From Neelides folsomi (lineage: Eukaryota; Arthropoda; Collembola; Neelipleona; Neelidae): 64,000 nt of DNA. Under the pieces are notes generated by a model, which was not told the DNA's origin, made no database searches, and saw nothing but the letters and a program-made list of their open reading frames with translations. The translations under genes and the position numbers were made by a program. Positions within the stretch are counted from its first letter, which is position 1; each line of letters starts with the position of its first letter. Location: NCBI GenBank assembly GCA_034687125.1, contig JAQGBZ010000007.1, forward strand, positions 62,001-126,000, written 5' to 3'. Positions 34,305 to 47,318 of this stretch are shown here, piece after piece.

Positions 34305-36083
34305 ATGATGGCTCGAGATGAAAATGATGACTTTCTTCCAGATCAAGGGGTAGCAAAAGAATTTTATGCTAAATACGAGCCCAAAGAAGTCCTTGGGAGG
34401 TTAGTTCAACGATAGTTGATATTTTGTCCATTTTATGTGTTTTGGATTTGTTAATTATTTAATTCTTGTTTAATTACATTAATTTAACTTGTATTACAAT
34501 TAAAGAGGAGTCAGTTCCACTGTGCGAAGATGTATTGAAAAAGAGACAGGTCGTGAATATGCTGCCAAAATAATTGACTTGAGCAATGAAGACGGAAATG
34601 CCACGATGATCAGAGAATCAACTCTGAGTGAAGTGAGTATTTTAAGAATGGTCGCGGGTCACCCTTTCATAAGTAAGATTTATTTAATGAAGACTTTAAG
34701 GTAAATTTAAGAGTTTTGATTGAATGTTCAATTATTAAAATATAATTTCAAGTTGAACTTCACGATGTCTTCGAATCCAATACGTTCATATTCCTTGTAT
34801 TTGAACTTTGCCGTAACGGAGAACTTTTCGACTACTTGACCAGCGTCGTCACTCTCTCAGAGAAGAAAACGAAGTATATTATGAAGCAGATTTTTGAAGC
34901 ATTGCAAGTCGCCCACGATAAAAATATTGTTCATAGAGATTTAAAGCCTGAAAACATTCTACTCGACAATAATTTCAATGTTAAATTAACGGATTTCGGA
35001 TTTGCAAAAGTTTTAAAACCTGATGAAAAACTTGTTGGTAATTTCTAAAATTTAAATCCTTACATAATTATATTTACTCAATTTTCTCCATTCCAATATT
35101 TACCCGCATGAACCAATAATTGATTGATGAGATGTGCAGATTTATGCGGGACGCCTGGTTATCTCGCTCCTGAATCTCTCCGTGTTAACATGTTCGAAAA
35201 CGAAGAAGGCTATGGTTTAAAAGTTGACATGTGGGCTTGTGGGGTCATTATGTACACTTTGTAAGATTTATATGTTTTTATCTAAATAAATAAATAATAG
35301 TTAATTTGTTTACGATCAATAATGGGATTTGAGCGATTTGGGGAATGTTTTAGACTCGTCGGATGTCCTCCCTTTTGGCACCGCAAACAAATGATCATGT
35401 TGAGGAATATAATGGAAGGAAACTATTCATTCCAATCACCTGAGTGGGATAGTATAACCGGTATAATTCAATAACCATGTTACCTCACTTTTTTGTATTT
35501 TATGACCCTTACTTTATTTTGACATTCACTTTCCTCCATACATTTTCAAATAAAGGTCCTCTATAATGTGAGTTGATATCTCACTTTATATTTTAGACGC
35601 TCCTAAGGACCTCATTAGAAAACTTCTTACCGTTGATCCCCAAAAGAGGATTTGTGTGAACCAAACGCTTAGACACGAGTTCTTTCAAAATGCTCAAGTT
35701 AAAAATAAGGATTTTAATGCCAGAAAGACCTTTAGATTCGCCATCCTTTGTGTCCGCTGCTTAATACGATTACAAAGACTCCGTTTCACTCCTGAACCTT
35801 TGTCAATTGCAGCAGCCGTAGCTGACCCTTATAGGATTAAAACAATACGGAAAGTAAGTTCTAACAAACTGTTCATTTTTTAAAATATAAATATGGTCTA
35901 ATAAATAGCGAGCATTACATGAGAAACCTTTTATGGGATTTAATGATTGATTCATTTTTGTAGGCTATTGATAACTGTGCCTTCCGAGTGTATGGGCATT
36001 GGGTGAAGAAGGGCGATTGTCAAAACAGAGCTGCCTTGTTTCAAAATCACCCAAAATCCGATATTAAAAACAACAACGCGTAA
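34305..36083 (+). CDS. PHKG: phosphorylase kinase gamma, catalytic subunit
   Basis: Ser/Thr kinase that phosphorylates glycogen phosphorylase and starts glycogen breakdown; catalytic part of the alpha4-beta4-gamma4-delta4 holoenzyme. Exons 34305-34399, 34506-34672, 34753-35037, 35140-35260, 35354-35460, 35597-35853, 35964-36083; phases agree, 383 residues against about 387 in mammals. Glycine loop GRGVSSTV at residues 31-38 is split by intron 1; ATP lysine in YAAK (K53); HRDLKPEN with catalytic D150; DFG at 168-170; [10 protein letters not shown] ending at E194. The C-terminal calmodulin-binding regulatory part is present ([15 protein letters not shown] and [11 protein letters not shown]). 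Residue 183, made across a splice junction, is Asp where mammalian gamma has the activating Glu182. Two ATGs stand in a row (34305, 34308); either gives MARDE-like N-terminus. Confidence 0.96.
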
Positions 36084-36186
36084 AATACACTTTTAAGAGA
36101 TTGTCAAGATTGTCATACATGTATGTATATAAATAGTCCATATAAATTTTATAATCTCGAGATGATATATTGTATATAGTTTTATT

Positions 36187-36192
36187 AATAAA
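36187..36192 (+). terminator. candidate poly(A) signal of PHKG
   Basis: AATAAA about 105 bases after the PHKG stop codon, a normal distance. In AT-rich DNA this hexamer alone is weak evidence. Confidence 0.45.
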
Positions 36193-37083
36193 TATAGAAT
36201 AGTTCGCATTATCTAAGAAAAATGAGTGAGATATCTATATTTTAATTATATCTTAACTAATATTTAGCAAATGTATACTCTATATGATATCCCTATGTAT
36301 GGTACTACACTGTATATTTCAGAAAATTTACTACCTACCATAGAGCGAATGTATATTTACTACCTATAACCACTCGTTTTATCGTTAGCCGTTTTTAAAA
36401 CAGGGTCGAGATACCAATAAAATATACCTATTAATTTAATATTGTAAATTAATTATGCAAAATTTAAAAATAAAAAACGTAATATTTAACTCGCGTGTCA
36501 TTTTTTGCCAGATCTCAATCGAAGTAGTTGAAATGCTCTATGCTATAAACAAATCTTAAGTTAAATAGTTTCACTTTAATCGCATGGATTACTTTACCAT
36601 ATTGTGTGAGCTTGGTGGTAAATGAGCATTATTAATTAAATGACATTTTAACTGTTTAATATTTCAATTTATTCATAGATTATATAAGTCTTAATTCCAC
36701 ACATTTCCAAAATTATTAAGTCTTTAGATATCAGTCAAGAAGTATAAAGTTGATTCATTTTACATATGAAAAAATAACAATTAATTCTAAATTGAAGTAA
36801 TAGTTATATTCATGTTTGGTAAAAAGCATAAACCTGAATCGCATTAGTGTATTTATCTATTACATATAAATCAAGATAAGACCATTAAAAAATCAGCTTT
36901 ACAAAGACTCGTCTATAAGAAATGAACCGTCACTGGAGAAATAAATATGAATTATAAGTATTTCAGTGTAGTCCATTCATAAAACTTAAAATCTAAATAA
37001 TTCAAAACCATCTACTCTTGAACAATTGCATTATACTAATATAGTGTATTGTATTTATGCATACCAAAACGGTCAAAGGTGCT
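36193..37083. other. intergenic between convergent PHKG and SBSPON
   Basis: AT-rich spacer containing the 3' UTRs of the two converging genes. I see no exon, RNA gene or notable repeat. Confidence 0.6.
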
Positions 37084-38844
37084 TTATACAAAAATGTATT
37101 GAGCCCCTGCCTGGCACAAACAGACAAAGTCCATTTTCATTTGTTTCCATTTTCCTCTGCAAGTTGGATCCCTGAGACTTGTGAATCTCGTGGAGTGTCC
37201 ATCCGTCCCAGTTCCAGTGCATTTGTAATCAAGATGAGCCCGTTGAGCTTCTCGTTCGCAAATTGTGCAAACACGACTTCCTACAATAAAGTGAAAATAT
37301 GGACAGTCAAATTACTTTAAATGGCATTCGATTTTTAATTTCTGGCCATTTTATCCAATTTATTGATGGAAAAGTAACTTGGATGTTTGGATTTGTCATA
37401 TATGGGTTCAGTTACTATATACTTTCAGTTACCTTGTCTCATATTGCAAGAGCGTGAGGCATGGATGATTTCATATTCGACACAGTATCTAGAGAAGACG
37501 AGATATTACAAATATATTTCAAATAATCTACCATTTAGATTCGGAGTAAACATACACAATGCTTCCAGGGGATATCCCATTAATTAAAATACTTGAAAAT
37601 GAATAGAGGAAAACATGGCAATGGAATTTAATGAATAATTTTATGAATTTTTACGGTTTCGACTTCTCCTTTGCAGGGTTCTTTGGATAGCGGAGTCTCA
37701 AATTTCTGGTTATGTCCAAACTGGCGTTCAATTTCCTTTTTACGCTGTATTCAATCGGAAGAATGATTGCAGTCTCTGTTAAAATAATTTAAAAAATAGA
37801 CAAATCGCCGACCACAATACAACTCTTATGTAATTAATACTTTTATGAGCACTTGAGTTCGTTCTCGCCTTTGCGAGACACAGAGTACTAATGTGAATGC
37901 CTCTTGCATTCACTCTTCCAGGTTTCCAGGTGAAAACAAAGAAAGGTCTCTTGCCTTTCTAATTACCCTAAATATAAATAGCTCATTCCTAACTAAAGTA
38001 TTCGCCGTCAGTATACATTATTATAATACTGGTATTTGTAGTTGTTTAACATTGCATTATCATTGGTACATTATTTGTGTTGTTACCTTCCAATGTGAAT
38101 CGACTGGTTGGAAATTCGCATTTAGTCCCTCGGCATGCTAAAACAATAATTACACAGATTAATATAATAAAGTATGGTTAATTATTCATATGGATCTTTA
38201 GTAGAATATGAAGATGACGATTACTATTATCGTATGTATATTTTTACCTCTTTTTTGTGTAAGAATTGGACATGGTTTTCCTCCATTTTTAGGTTCAGCA
38301 GTGACAAAACGTGTTCGTGTCATAGCTCCAAATCCGCAATCTTTACTACAAGGAGTCCAAGTTTCCCATCTCGACACTTCGCAATCTTGCACTACAAAAA
38401 TTCGCTTTCATTGATTTCACTGAGAGATTGAGACTTTGGCTATTTAGCTATTTATATAAGTAGAGTACAAGCAGTGTACTCACATACTCGCAGTATCTGA
38501 CATTGAGTAGGAAACGGTGTTGAATCTCATTACATTATACAATTTTACCTTCACATTCAGACTTGTAGTCCGCGCAGCAATCCCCGAGCGAGAGACAAGC
38601 ATGGTCACCTGAAATTAAATTAGTAAATGAATATGTCGAAAATGAAATTGTACATGGACGTGTACTTACAGTAGCAAGGGATGTCTTCCAGATCTTCAAT
38701 GATTGAATTCAGATTTGCCTTCTGAGCAAAGCAAGAAGAGTCTCGTCCCGCACAGCAAAACCCCTCACAGGAGTTTGGCTTCTTCCCCAAGAGGACGTCG
38801 CCATGGGCGGCTAGGACAGCCGAGAGGACGAAGAATGCAAACAT
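37084..38844 (-). CDS. SBSPON: secreted somatomedin-B and thrombospondin type-1 protein, SBSPON-like
   Basis: Extracellular matrix-type protein of unknown molecular role. Exons 38844-38670, 38608-38549, 38391-38248, 38137-38087, 37775-37655, 37488-37433, 37280-37084; phases agree, 267 residues (human about 264). A signal peptide MFAFFVLSAVLAAHG opens the protein. Residues about 24-76 are a somatomedin-B domain with its dense cysteines (SCEGFCCAGRDSSCF, PCYCDHACLSLGDCCADY). A thrombospondin type-1 repeat follows at about 82-150 (WETWTPCSKDCGFGAMTRTR, CRGTKC). The family's cysteine-containing C-terminal region is present (TAIILPIEYSVKRK, YCVEYEIIHASRSCNM, RVCTICERE, KCTGTGTDGHSTRF). The stop at 37084 gives ALQYIFV-like family ending (AGAQYIFV). 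The conserved C-terminal module supports SBSPON rather than an ADAMTS or thrombospondin fragment. Confidence 0.9.
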
Positions 38845-39445
38845 CCCTCAGGAGTCCTCCGACGGAATGTGGCAGAAGAGTCTATGATTACCAATGATGA
38901 ACCCTTCCCTTCCAAAATAAGACAAGGAGAAAAAAAGAGATAAAAAAGAATCCCCGGTCCCACCTCCCTTCGTCGGCCAACTCCGACAAACCCCCTTCGA
39001 ACACATTTCAGAATTTAAATCAATCCCTGACAGCCCCATATGCATGCCGGAGGATGACTTGTACTTCTTTGAGCATAATAGGCCCACCTCACTTGAGACG
39101 TAATAAATCTCAAGTGTTCCTTTTCCTCCAACTTACGTGTATCCAGACCTTCCTATCTATCCAATTCTTCCTTTTGGCCTCGAGCCCTTTAATCTTCTTC
39201 TCGTGCTCCCCATTAATGAATTTTCAATTCTTTAAGATATATGCGACCTCCCAAGGACCAACAAACAAAGGCGGATCCTTTTCCGCTTCCGACCACTCTC
39301 GTTCCAACAATTCACACGCATAAAATTTACATATATATGCTTTGCGTAGTATTTTTTTTATTAAACATGGGTTGATACAAATATTTTCTGGTTATTAAAT
39401 ACACTTAATATTTTGATTTTTAGATCATGGGTATATGTATTTCAA
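38845..39445. promoter_or_regulatory. SBSPON 5' flank and 4E-T 3' flank
   Basis: The block at about 38845-39310 is pyrimidine-rich and GC-richer than the surroundings and lies directly upstream of the SBSPON start on the minus strand, so it probably holds its promoter and 5' UTR. The remainder is the 3' UTR side of 4E-T. Plus-strand frames here overlap the SBSPON start and are shadows. Confidence 0.4.
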
Positions 39446-42400
39446 TCACGCCCGAAACTGCATCTGCTCAACTTCTTCCAAGCTGAGGGCCATTGGTGGA
39501 GGTGGAGTTGACTTCACGCCGTCACCGCTAGCTCCTCCAGAAAGCAATTTCACGAGGTCATCTGATAGCTTATTCTTAAGGTTGGCTTCAGGTCCTCCTC
39601 CGCCGGCAAGAGCTACAAAAACACAAGAAATAACGAAATATATTATTAGATCCAATACTATACAAATACTTTTTTGATTCGCTCCTATTGACTTTCGATG
39701 TATTTATCAATAATTATCAAATCGTTCCAAATTACCATTAATCGTCGGGAAATTGTGTTTTTGTATTGAAGGAGCTTGGGGATTATACGCTTGTTGAGAG
39801 AAATTCGCTGGTGGTCCTTGGTTCAACAGTTGCATTGGGACTGTTAAAATAATTCCAATTTAATTTCATCACATTGGACAATCAATTTTATGAAAATTAA
39901 AAATAAAAACCTTACATTGTGGCATATGATTTTGAAACGGAATAAATGGTTGTTGGACTGGTTGAACTTGATGGTGATGAATCGGTGGAGGTTGGCCAAA
40001 AGGCATCTGAGGATACGGATTGTGCTGGAAGCCTATTGAAACAATTTAACAATCAATGAATCACCAACATTAGAATGAAACTTCAAGGGATTTGGGAGAT
40101 TTAATAATTCCAATAATACCATGACTTTGAGCCATTGTTGTGTGAACTGATGCAGCGGACATCTGCTTTGGAATTTGAGGTCCAACAGGCCCATGGCCAT
40201 AAGTCTGAGCTCCAGGTTGGTTAGGAACCGAGGTCGGAATCGAAGTTGGGACCTTGAGCTGCTGGTCAGCGTTCATTCGGCGCATAACGGCTGTTGGAGT
40301 GAAGGACAAAGTAGCGGAAGCTCCGTTCCTCTTTTGAGCCTGATCCCCTTGGCTTTGATCGTCAGGTCGGCCAATTGGCATTTGCTGCTGATGTTGAGGT
40401 TGATGATGATGGGGCTGCTGATGATGCGGCTGTTGGTGATGCGGCTGTTGGTGATGCGGCGGCTGATGATGTGGAGGCTGAAGATGCGGCGGCTGATGTT
40501 GAGGCATCATGTATTGGTGATGTCCCGCTGTAATTAAAATGATATTTTTTATAGAACCAAACCATCTGCTTCATTAATTTTTATTTGATACACACGTGAT
40601 CAATAATAATAGTAATAAAGATTCATACGATTAGGATGACGCATGTGCATATTTGGCCCTCCAGGCCCCATTTGAGGTGGATATGGATTATTGGGGCTTT
40701 GAAGTTGAAGGCCTTTGATTGTAATGGCCCCTTTTAAACACATCTTCATGATTGCACACAGAATGAATTTATTAGGATGAGTAGAAACACCGAGCATTTG
40801 AATCAATGAATGGATAGTGACATCACCGCGGGAAATGCCTAATCGAATAAATCATTTTAATCAAACATTAAACGCTATTATTTAAACCCGATTTAATAAT
40901 TTAATTATATTACTCTATGCTATAATATGAAGAATACTATTTATAAATAAGCAAATTAAGATAAATTTATCTTTTAGTACCTTTCAAATACTTGACCACA
41001 TCATACTGAGAAAGGAAATCAGGAGTCACTGCGGCGTTAACGACTAGCAAGTTGGCCTCCCTTGAGAGAGAAGCCAGAACTTGTGGCATTGTGAGAATTT
41101 TAATGGGAGCACCAGCACCAGGAACATAATGTTGAAGTTCCGCTTTCCTTTGCTGCTCAAATCTTAATTTCTCCTGAGCGAGCATATCAGCATTAGTGTC
41201 TCGATGATGCCATATATCCATGAAATTAAAGGCATCTCCTTCTTTCGCGGGTGGAAATCCTCTCATTGGAACTTTCCCATACATTTCGGCTGCTTCTGGT
41301 TCTCTGGGCATATGACCAGGAGTTGGCATGGCTTGATCTATCTATATTAGCAAAAATAATATACATATTAACATATCGAATCGATTTTTGAATGAATATT
41401 CAATTAATAAAAAAGAAATGATCCGTGATAATTTTAATAGGTTAAGAGTTTAATTTAATTAAATACTAATGATCTTACCAGTTTTTGGAATACTCCCATT
41501 TCTCCAAAATGGGCTCCATCATTCGGCTTTGGATCAACCTTGGGATTCTCTTCCCTTTCGGGATTCTTTAACAAAATATTTCTTAACGCATTTTCGAGAT
41601 CACAGACTTCTTTAGGCTTCGCTTCAGCTTTAAATTACAAAAAATAATTAATTTCGTTGGTGATTAACATTCAATAATTATTAAGTTATTTTTCTATCAT
41701 TATTTCCAATACCTTCATCAGACTTTCGATCAGAGAGAGTATTTAAGGTCATTGCCGGTTTGTCTTCCCTTTTCGGGGCGGGGGCTTCTTTCACAGAATC
41801 GGAGCTCTTATTGAAAAACTGGCTGAAACGACTTCCTCGTGCTTCGTTTTCATTGAATGAATTCTAAATTCAAAAAAGTTTTTTTTTACATAATTCGGTG
41901 AGAGTTGAGGATATATGTATTTTATATTTATAAATACGTAATTCATACCGGCAAAATGCTAGAAATTTGATCCATCTCAAGAAAGTTGTCCAAGTTGAAA
42001 TCTAAGTGTGAAGATGGTGTTTTTGGAAATCCCTCATCCTCGTTTCCCGTCTCCTCATTTGTAGCATTTGTGTTTCTCTTCAAAGGCTCTGACCTCCTTT
42101 GATTCTGAGATTCATTATTATCAGGTGCTTTTCTCTCATTAATCGGCTCCCGTCGGTCGTCGTCCTGGAAGCCCCTGAGTTCCATCGTTTCATACCGATT
42201 TTTCGGCCCTTCTGCAAGGTTTAATAAAAATTGAATAAAAATTATCCTATAATTAATCCACGATTTTAAATAAATGCAGAAAATAATCAAGCTATTTTTA
42301 AAAAAATTATACCGGAAAACCAATCAGGAAGTTCTTCTTCGCGTTCAGGTCTATGGGATCCGTATCTCCCACTCCGGGATTCCCTATTGTTCCCATTGTT

Positions 42401-43743
42401 TTTGCCCCTACGGTTCCAGTCGTTAGAAGCTTCATTGTTCTCAGCTGTCCAGAAATTCTGCTGGCTGGATCTTCCACGCATATTTCCTTGCCCTCTGCCT
42501 CTCTGGTCACGATCAATCCGGTCTCGTTCTAACCTTTCCCGATCCATTCGGTTCCGTTCCATCATTTGTTGTTGTTGAGCTTTTAAATTGCTATTCAATC
42601 TTGCTGTCCGTTCCCTTCAAATACCAGATAGAATACAATGAGGAGACAATTTTAAATATTTATTTAAATAATACAAAGGAGCCTTGACTCACCAATCGTT
42701 TGTAAACTTCTCTTCGTGGATGCAAAACCGTGAGTATGAACTCTGAGTGATTTGGGTAGGCGAGATGTTCGCTGCACAACCCGAGGAAAAGTTTCCACTG
42801 TGTGGTCTTAAACTTATGGTGTCTTCAGGTTCCTTTTCCTTCTTCACCTCCACCTTCTTTGGCCTAAGAATTTCAAATAGGATTATGTAAAATTGTTAAA
42901 TTGAAGCTTCAACGTACGAGAGAAAAGATATAACGAAATGAAACTCTCTGGACTTCCATGCAAATGAGATTAGTTATTATCGATAAATATAGGGAGCATT
43001 TAATATAAGTATCAAAATACATCATCGTGGAGTGTTCCCTTTAACCTTGTTCCTTGTAAAGTAGATAGGTATGTATAAAACCCAAGTATATGTTGTAAAA
43101 ACAAATATATTAATCCAAACATTGAAAAAATAAATAATGTCCCAATGTTAACTTAAATTTAATATAGTTATACATTATTGTTGGAAATCGTTTATTCTAT
43201 ATTTCTATTGCATTCAATGAATCGTAGTAATCGTACCACATCAAAAATGAGATAGCGTTAATGTCAATATTAAAAATGTTTTAAAAATCTACAACATTAC
43301 GATCGACCCACTTGGTATTTTTACACATTACGATACATTCCCATATCTAATAAGTTAACTTACATTTGGTTAGCGTTCCCAGTTTCTGATTTTAATTTCC
43401 TTCCGGAGATACATTCTAAAGTCGCTGGGAGTGTTGGTGTTATTTTGGATGCAGGGTTTCGAGCACAAGTCATCAAGAAATTCTAAAATAATATTAACAA
43501 TATTAACATGTATTGACTTTAAACATCTGATGAAGCATTGAAGTATTAAAAGTTGAATTTAAATGGATATTAATTAATATGTATATTATATATATTTACT
43601 CTTTCGTAAACAATCCGTTTTTTTGTTGGTTTCAGATTAGCCAGAATATCACATTCACTAATATTCACACCAGTGTCACGTTCAGGAAGGGAGTCAGGAT
43701 CTTGGATTAATTCACTTGTATTTGACACGTCTTGGGTCTCCAT
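39446..43743 (-). CDS. EIF4ENIF1: eIF4E transporter 4E-T
   Basis: Binds eIF4E, represses translation and links mRNA to P-bodies; it also shuttles eIF4E to the nucleus. Thirteen exons: 43743-43600, 43482-43364, 42863-42693, 42614-42313, 42211-41949, 41863-41713, 41627-41479, 41341-40981, 40838-40629, 40527-40120, 40032-39916, 39840-39736, 39612-39446; phases agree, 888 residues. Residues 46-52 YERNFLM fit the eIF4E-binding pattern Y-x4-L-hydrophobic. Further family blocks: Arg-rich segment then EEELPDWFSG; DFNLDNFLEMD; SRFSQFFN; a conserved middle region around ILTMPQVLASLSREANLLV; LSFTPTAVMRRM; and a C-terminal MALSLEEVEQMQ like the family end. A His/Pro/Gln repeat occurs in exon 10. The start METQDVSN is preceded by an acceptor (TTTTCTACCCAG), so there is a noncoding first exon. 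Most of the chain is disordered, as in the family. Confidence 0.88.
40379..40505 (-). repeat. His/Pro/Gln-coding tandem repeat in 4E-T
   Basis: Imperfect repeats of 12 bases encode a series of HHQQP and HHQPP units within 4E-T exon 10. The tract is low-complexity and in frame. Such tracts promote phase separation in P-body proteins and vary in length between alleles; both points are family-level knowledge, not shown here. Confidence 0.8.
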
Positions 43744-45562
43744 TTTCTCCTCGTGTTTCAACCAACGAACGAGGACTGGGTAGAAAAAGAGAAACCACAT
43801 AAAACAAATTTAATGTGAATTGGGTTCCGATAACCAAGGATTTACATGCAATAAAGGGACATGTAAATATGTATATGAGATGTAAGTAGGTAATATGGAA
43901 GAAGGAATTGATTGTAACATGTATTCTTACCAATGCAGAAACGGACTGGAAATGCAACTTGCCACTTGCAGGAAGAATTAAGAAATTAGCTATATGTAAA
44001 AGAGACGGAGAATACGAACTGCGGCGTCTCAAGCCGACAATAAATAATTTTAACACGAGAATGAAAGATAGGCGTAGTAATGTCCAAATTAGAATCCAAG
44101 GGAAGAAGTGCTCGAATCAACCTGAAAGTCAAATCGAATGGAAGTTAGAGAGAAAATGGTAATGGGATCGCATATCGGTCCTTCGGAAAGATTGGGAGTG
44201 AGGGTGAGTTTATAACCTTCAAATGACATAAGGTCAAAGACCTCGTTCAAACATCAAAGTTTGATATAAAAACCATGGAAACCTTTCTAAAAAGTAAAAT
44301 GGGACATGTATAAAAAGGATTTGGATTTTGAGAAAATGATTTTCTTCCAAAGAGGAAAACAAAGGGAACTTTCTCGTGTCGTTTCTCACAGGGTTTAACG
44401 AGGAAATGGGGTCAAAAGTTGACAAATTTGAATGCCAACTAATTATATGATACAATTAAAGTGTATTGGTTAACTTACGATTCGGGGTTTTGGTTTAATT
44501 TCGGTTAAAGCGAAAGAGAAAATCGAATTACGACAACAGTGCGTTTCGTATCCAAAGATGTTATGCCAAGATGAGACGGCAGCAGGCGAATGAACTGCCA
44601 CCATACATGTGCATTTCAAATCCAAACTCCTCAACGTCTCCCTGCCCTTTCGCCACCCAATTTATTTTAAATGCATATTTTGCTCATTAATGATTCATTT
44701 CAATATAAAAATAATCAAATGATTAAGTGGCAACAAGATGTGGTTTATTAAATTAAATTAACTTAAAAAATTAATGGCACAGTATGCTTTGCACATGTAC
44801 ACAACGTACTTTTTTAAATGTGCAATAAATTATAGCTCATAATCGATCAATTGATAATAAATAGTAAATAATAATTCAACCCATTTTAAATCAAATGGGA
44901 TTAATTACAAATGCCTAAGTATTAACATTCTATTAAAATAATTTCTATTCAGTTTTCTACCTATTGATGCATTTATTTTAATAATAAAGTTCTTAAGCTT
45001 ATTCTAAAACTATATTTACTGCATAGAGGAATTAACGATTGAATATATATGCAATAATAAATAAATCAAAGCTTCAATAAATTTACAATGGTGTTCATAA
45101 ATTAAAAAAGTATAGATTTGGTCATTTGGCATCAAAAAGGGTAATGCGATTGATGAGATTTAATAAAATTACAATATATTTAATGAGCTTAATTAAAATT
45201 ACCTTTAACATATTTAATGATTTTTAATAATATTTAATATATTTAGTATTATTTAATGTTGTTTAATTATTTATTCACAAAATTTGATTATTGTAAGTAA
45301 ATATTTCCGCAGGTTTGTCGAACCTTTCCCCCAGCTTTCTCTTTTTCCTATTGAGATCGAATCACCCTCCCCACCTATCCCCGCAAAGGGGAAACTAAAA
45401 GGGGTTCCTATCCTTTCTCATTTTCATCCACCAGTCAAATTGAGAATTCCTCTCGGCCAGAGTGGACCAGTACATTTGCTCCTCCGCTCTTTCGCCAACT
45501 TCTTGCCCCCACTTGGGCACTTAATTCATCTTCACTCACTTGTCAATCAGATCTCTTCGGCG
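43744..45562. promoter_or_regulatory. divergent region between 4E-T and UBE2L3
   Basis: The two start codons are 1.8 kb apart and point away from each other. A minus-strand acceptor at 43774 predicts a noncoding 4E-T exon upstream, perhaps near 44100-44660 where the sequence is less AT-rich. A GC- and pyrimidine-rich block at about 45310-45560 directly precedes the UBE2L3 start and fits its promoter. AT-rich sequence separates the two. Confidence 0.45.
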
Positions 45563-47223
45563 ATGGCAGCCACGCGTCGGCTTCAAAAGGTACATCCCGA
45601 ATCCCCCGCCAACGTCCCCGCCACCCAAACCCACACGTCTCTACTTAGTCCAAAATCAGCCACTGATGAAAGTTGAAAGGATGACTAATCACCCGGCAAG
45701 CCACCGCTTCCCCGCCACATTTCCCGCATGTCAATTCATAATTACACTGGCATTCAATTTGCACCATGACGTCTGTCACTGTCTCATTTATTCAACAATT
45801 GACAAATGAAATTTGAACTTTGTACAGGAACTGCATGAACTGCGGACTAATGGTGTCCGGTCGTTCTCGGACATTCAAGTCGATGATTCGAACATTCTTT
45901 ACTGGCAAGGGCTTATTATTCCAGTAAGTCGACTTATTACACGTTGGATAAACTTTTGTCCTACATTTTTAACTTTTATGCCTTGACATGAGATCATATT
46001 TCATGGCGAGGTATTTTTCTAGAAGCTTCTTATTTGTAGTTACTCTAATTGCTATGACCCATGACTCATGCTTTACACGTGTACTTCATTTTAAAAATTA
46101 AATATTTGAGTGTCAAATTGTCGATGACGAATATTAATTATTTTTTATTCCTTTGGAAATAGGACAATCCTCCTTATAACAAAGGGGCGTTCCGGATTGA
46201 AATCAACTTTCCTGCTGAGTATCCATTTAAGCCTCCAAAAATCAACTTCAAGACCAAAATCTACCATCCAAATATTGACGAAAAGGGACAAGTCTGCCTT
46301 CCAATCATTAATGCTGAAAATTGGAAGCCAGCAACCAAAACCGATCAAGGTTTCCCGAGAATTCGATACTTTACCTTCAATAATATGAATTTTTATTATA
46401 ATTGCTTACACTTACATATTTATAAATATATATTATTAATTTACAAAGATAAAATTAAAACTTTTAAATAATTTTTTATGCTTACTATGCAACAAGCTTT
46501 TATGAAATTGTATGCCTGGTATACCGTTATACAAAATGCGTATTGGAGCTATTAGACCCCTTATATGCCATTCGTGATTAAATGCTGTTAGCTTTCCATG
46601 GATTGTATTGCTTTCCGCTGCTATCGAAAACTTATAGAATTCTTATAAGCGTCTTACCTCATGCCTCTCAATAGTCGAGTCGAGGAGTTAAATTACAAGG
46701 GAATATTTCGACTATCCTATTTCTTAACTGTAGTCAATAGAATTGGAGTTGTATTAAAACTTAAACCTACTTAGGCCAACATGGATAAATTGACCATCCA
46801 TATAACGATTTTCAAAACTAATGACTAATTATTGAAATGAAATGGGAACAAAGAAACAATATATTTAAATTTAATAGGAAAATGCTTTTAATATTGTTCA
46901 TATAAATAAGAATAATTATTTAACGAGAAATCCACTAAAGAGGCCTTTAACTTATAAGGAGGCCCCATGCATTGATATTTTTTTTATCGAATTTGATAAT
47001 TCCTTTTATATTTATTTTCTTATGAGGATGAATTTGAACTCATGAATCTCTTTGATCTTTTTTTTTAGTTATCCAGGCTCTCGTGGCACTTGTGAATGAT
47101 CCGGAACCTGAGCATCCACTCAGGGCCGACTTGGCTGAGGACTATGTCAAGGACCGAAGGAAGTTCAACAAAAACGCTGAGGAATTCACAAGGAAGCATG
47201 GGGAAAAACGTCCTACGTCATAA
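45563..47223 (+). CDS. UBE2L3: ubiquitin-conjugating enzyme E2 L3 (UbcH7)
   Basis: E2 enzyme that passes ubiquitin from E1 to cysteine-dependent HECT and RBR E3 ligases such as Parkin and HOIP. Exons 45563-45589, 45828-45923, 46163-46349, 47069-47223; phases agree, 154 residues, the same as human. The UBC fold is complete: [34 protein letters not shown] with catalytic Cys86, and [13 protein letters not shown]. Phe63, used for E3 contact, is kept. Conservation is very high, and the first exon codes only MAATRRLQK. The last intron (46350-47068) is the longest. Confidence 0.97.
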
Positions 47224-47312
47224 TTTCTACGCTGCGGGAAAAGGAATCAATTGTTTTATTGAATTGACAAGAAATCGTGTATCTGACGAAATTTTATGTA
47301 ATTTTAAAATCA

Positions 47313-47318
47313 AATAAA
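47313..47318 (+). terminator. candidate poly(A) signal of UBE2L3
   Basis: AATAAA about 90 bases after the UBE2L3 stop codon. Confidence 0.45.
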
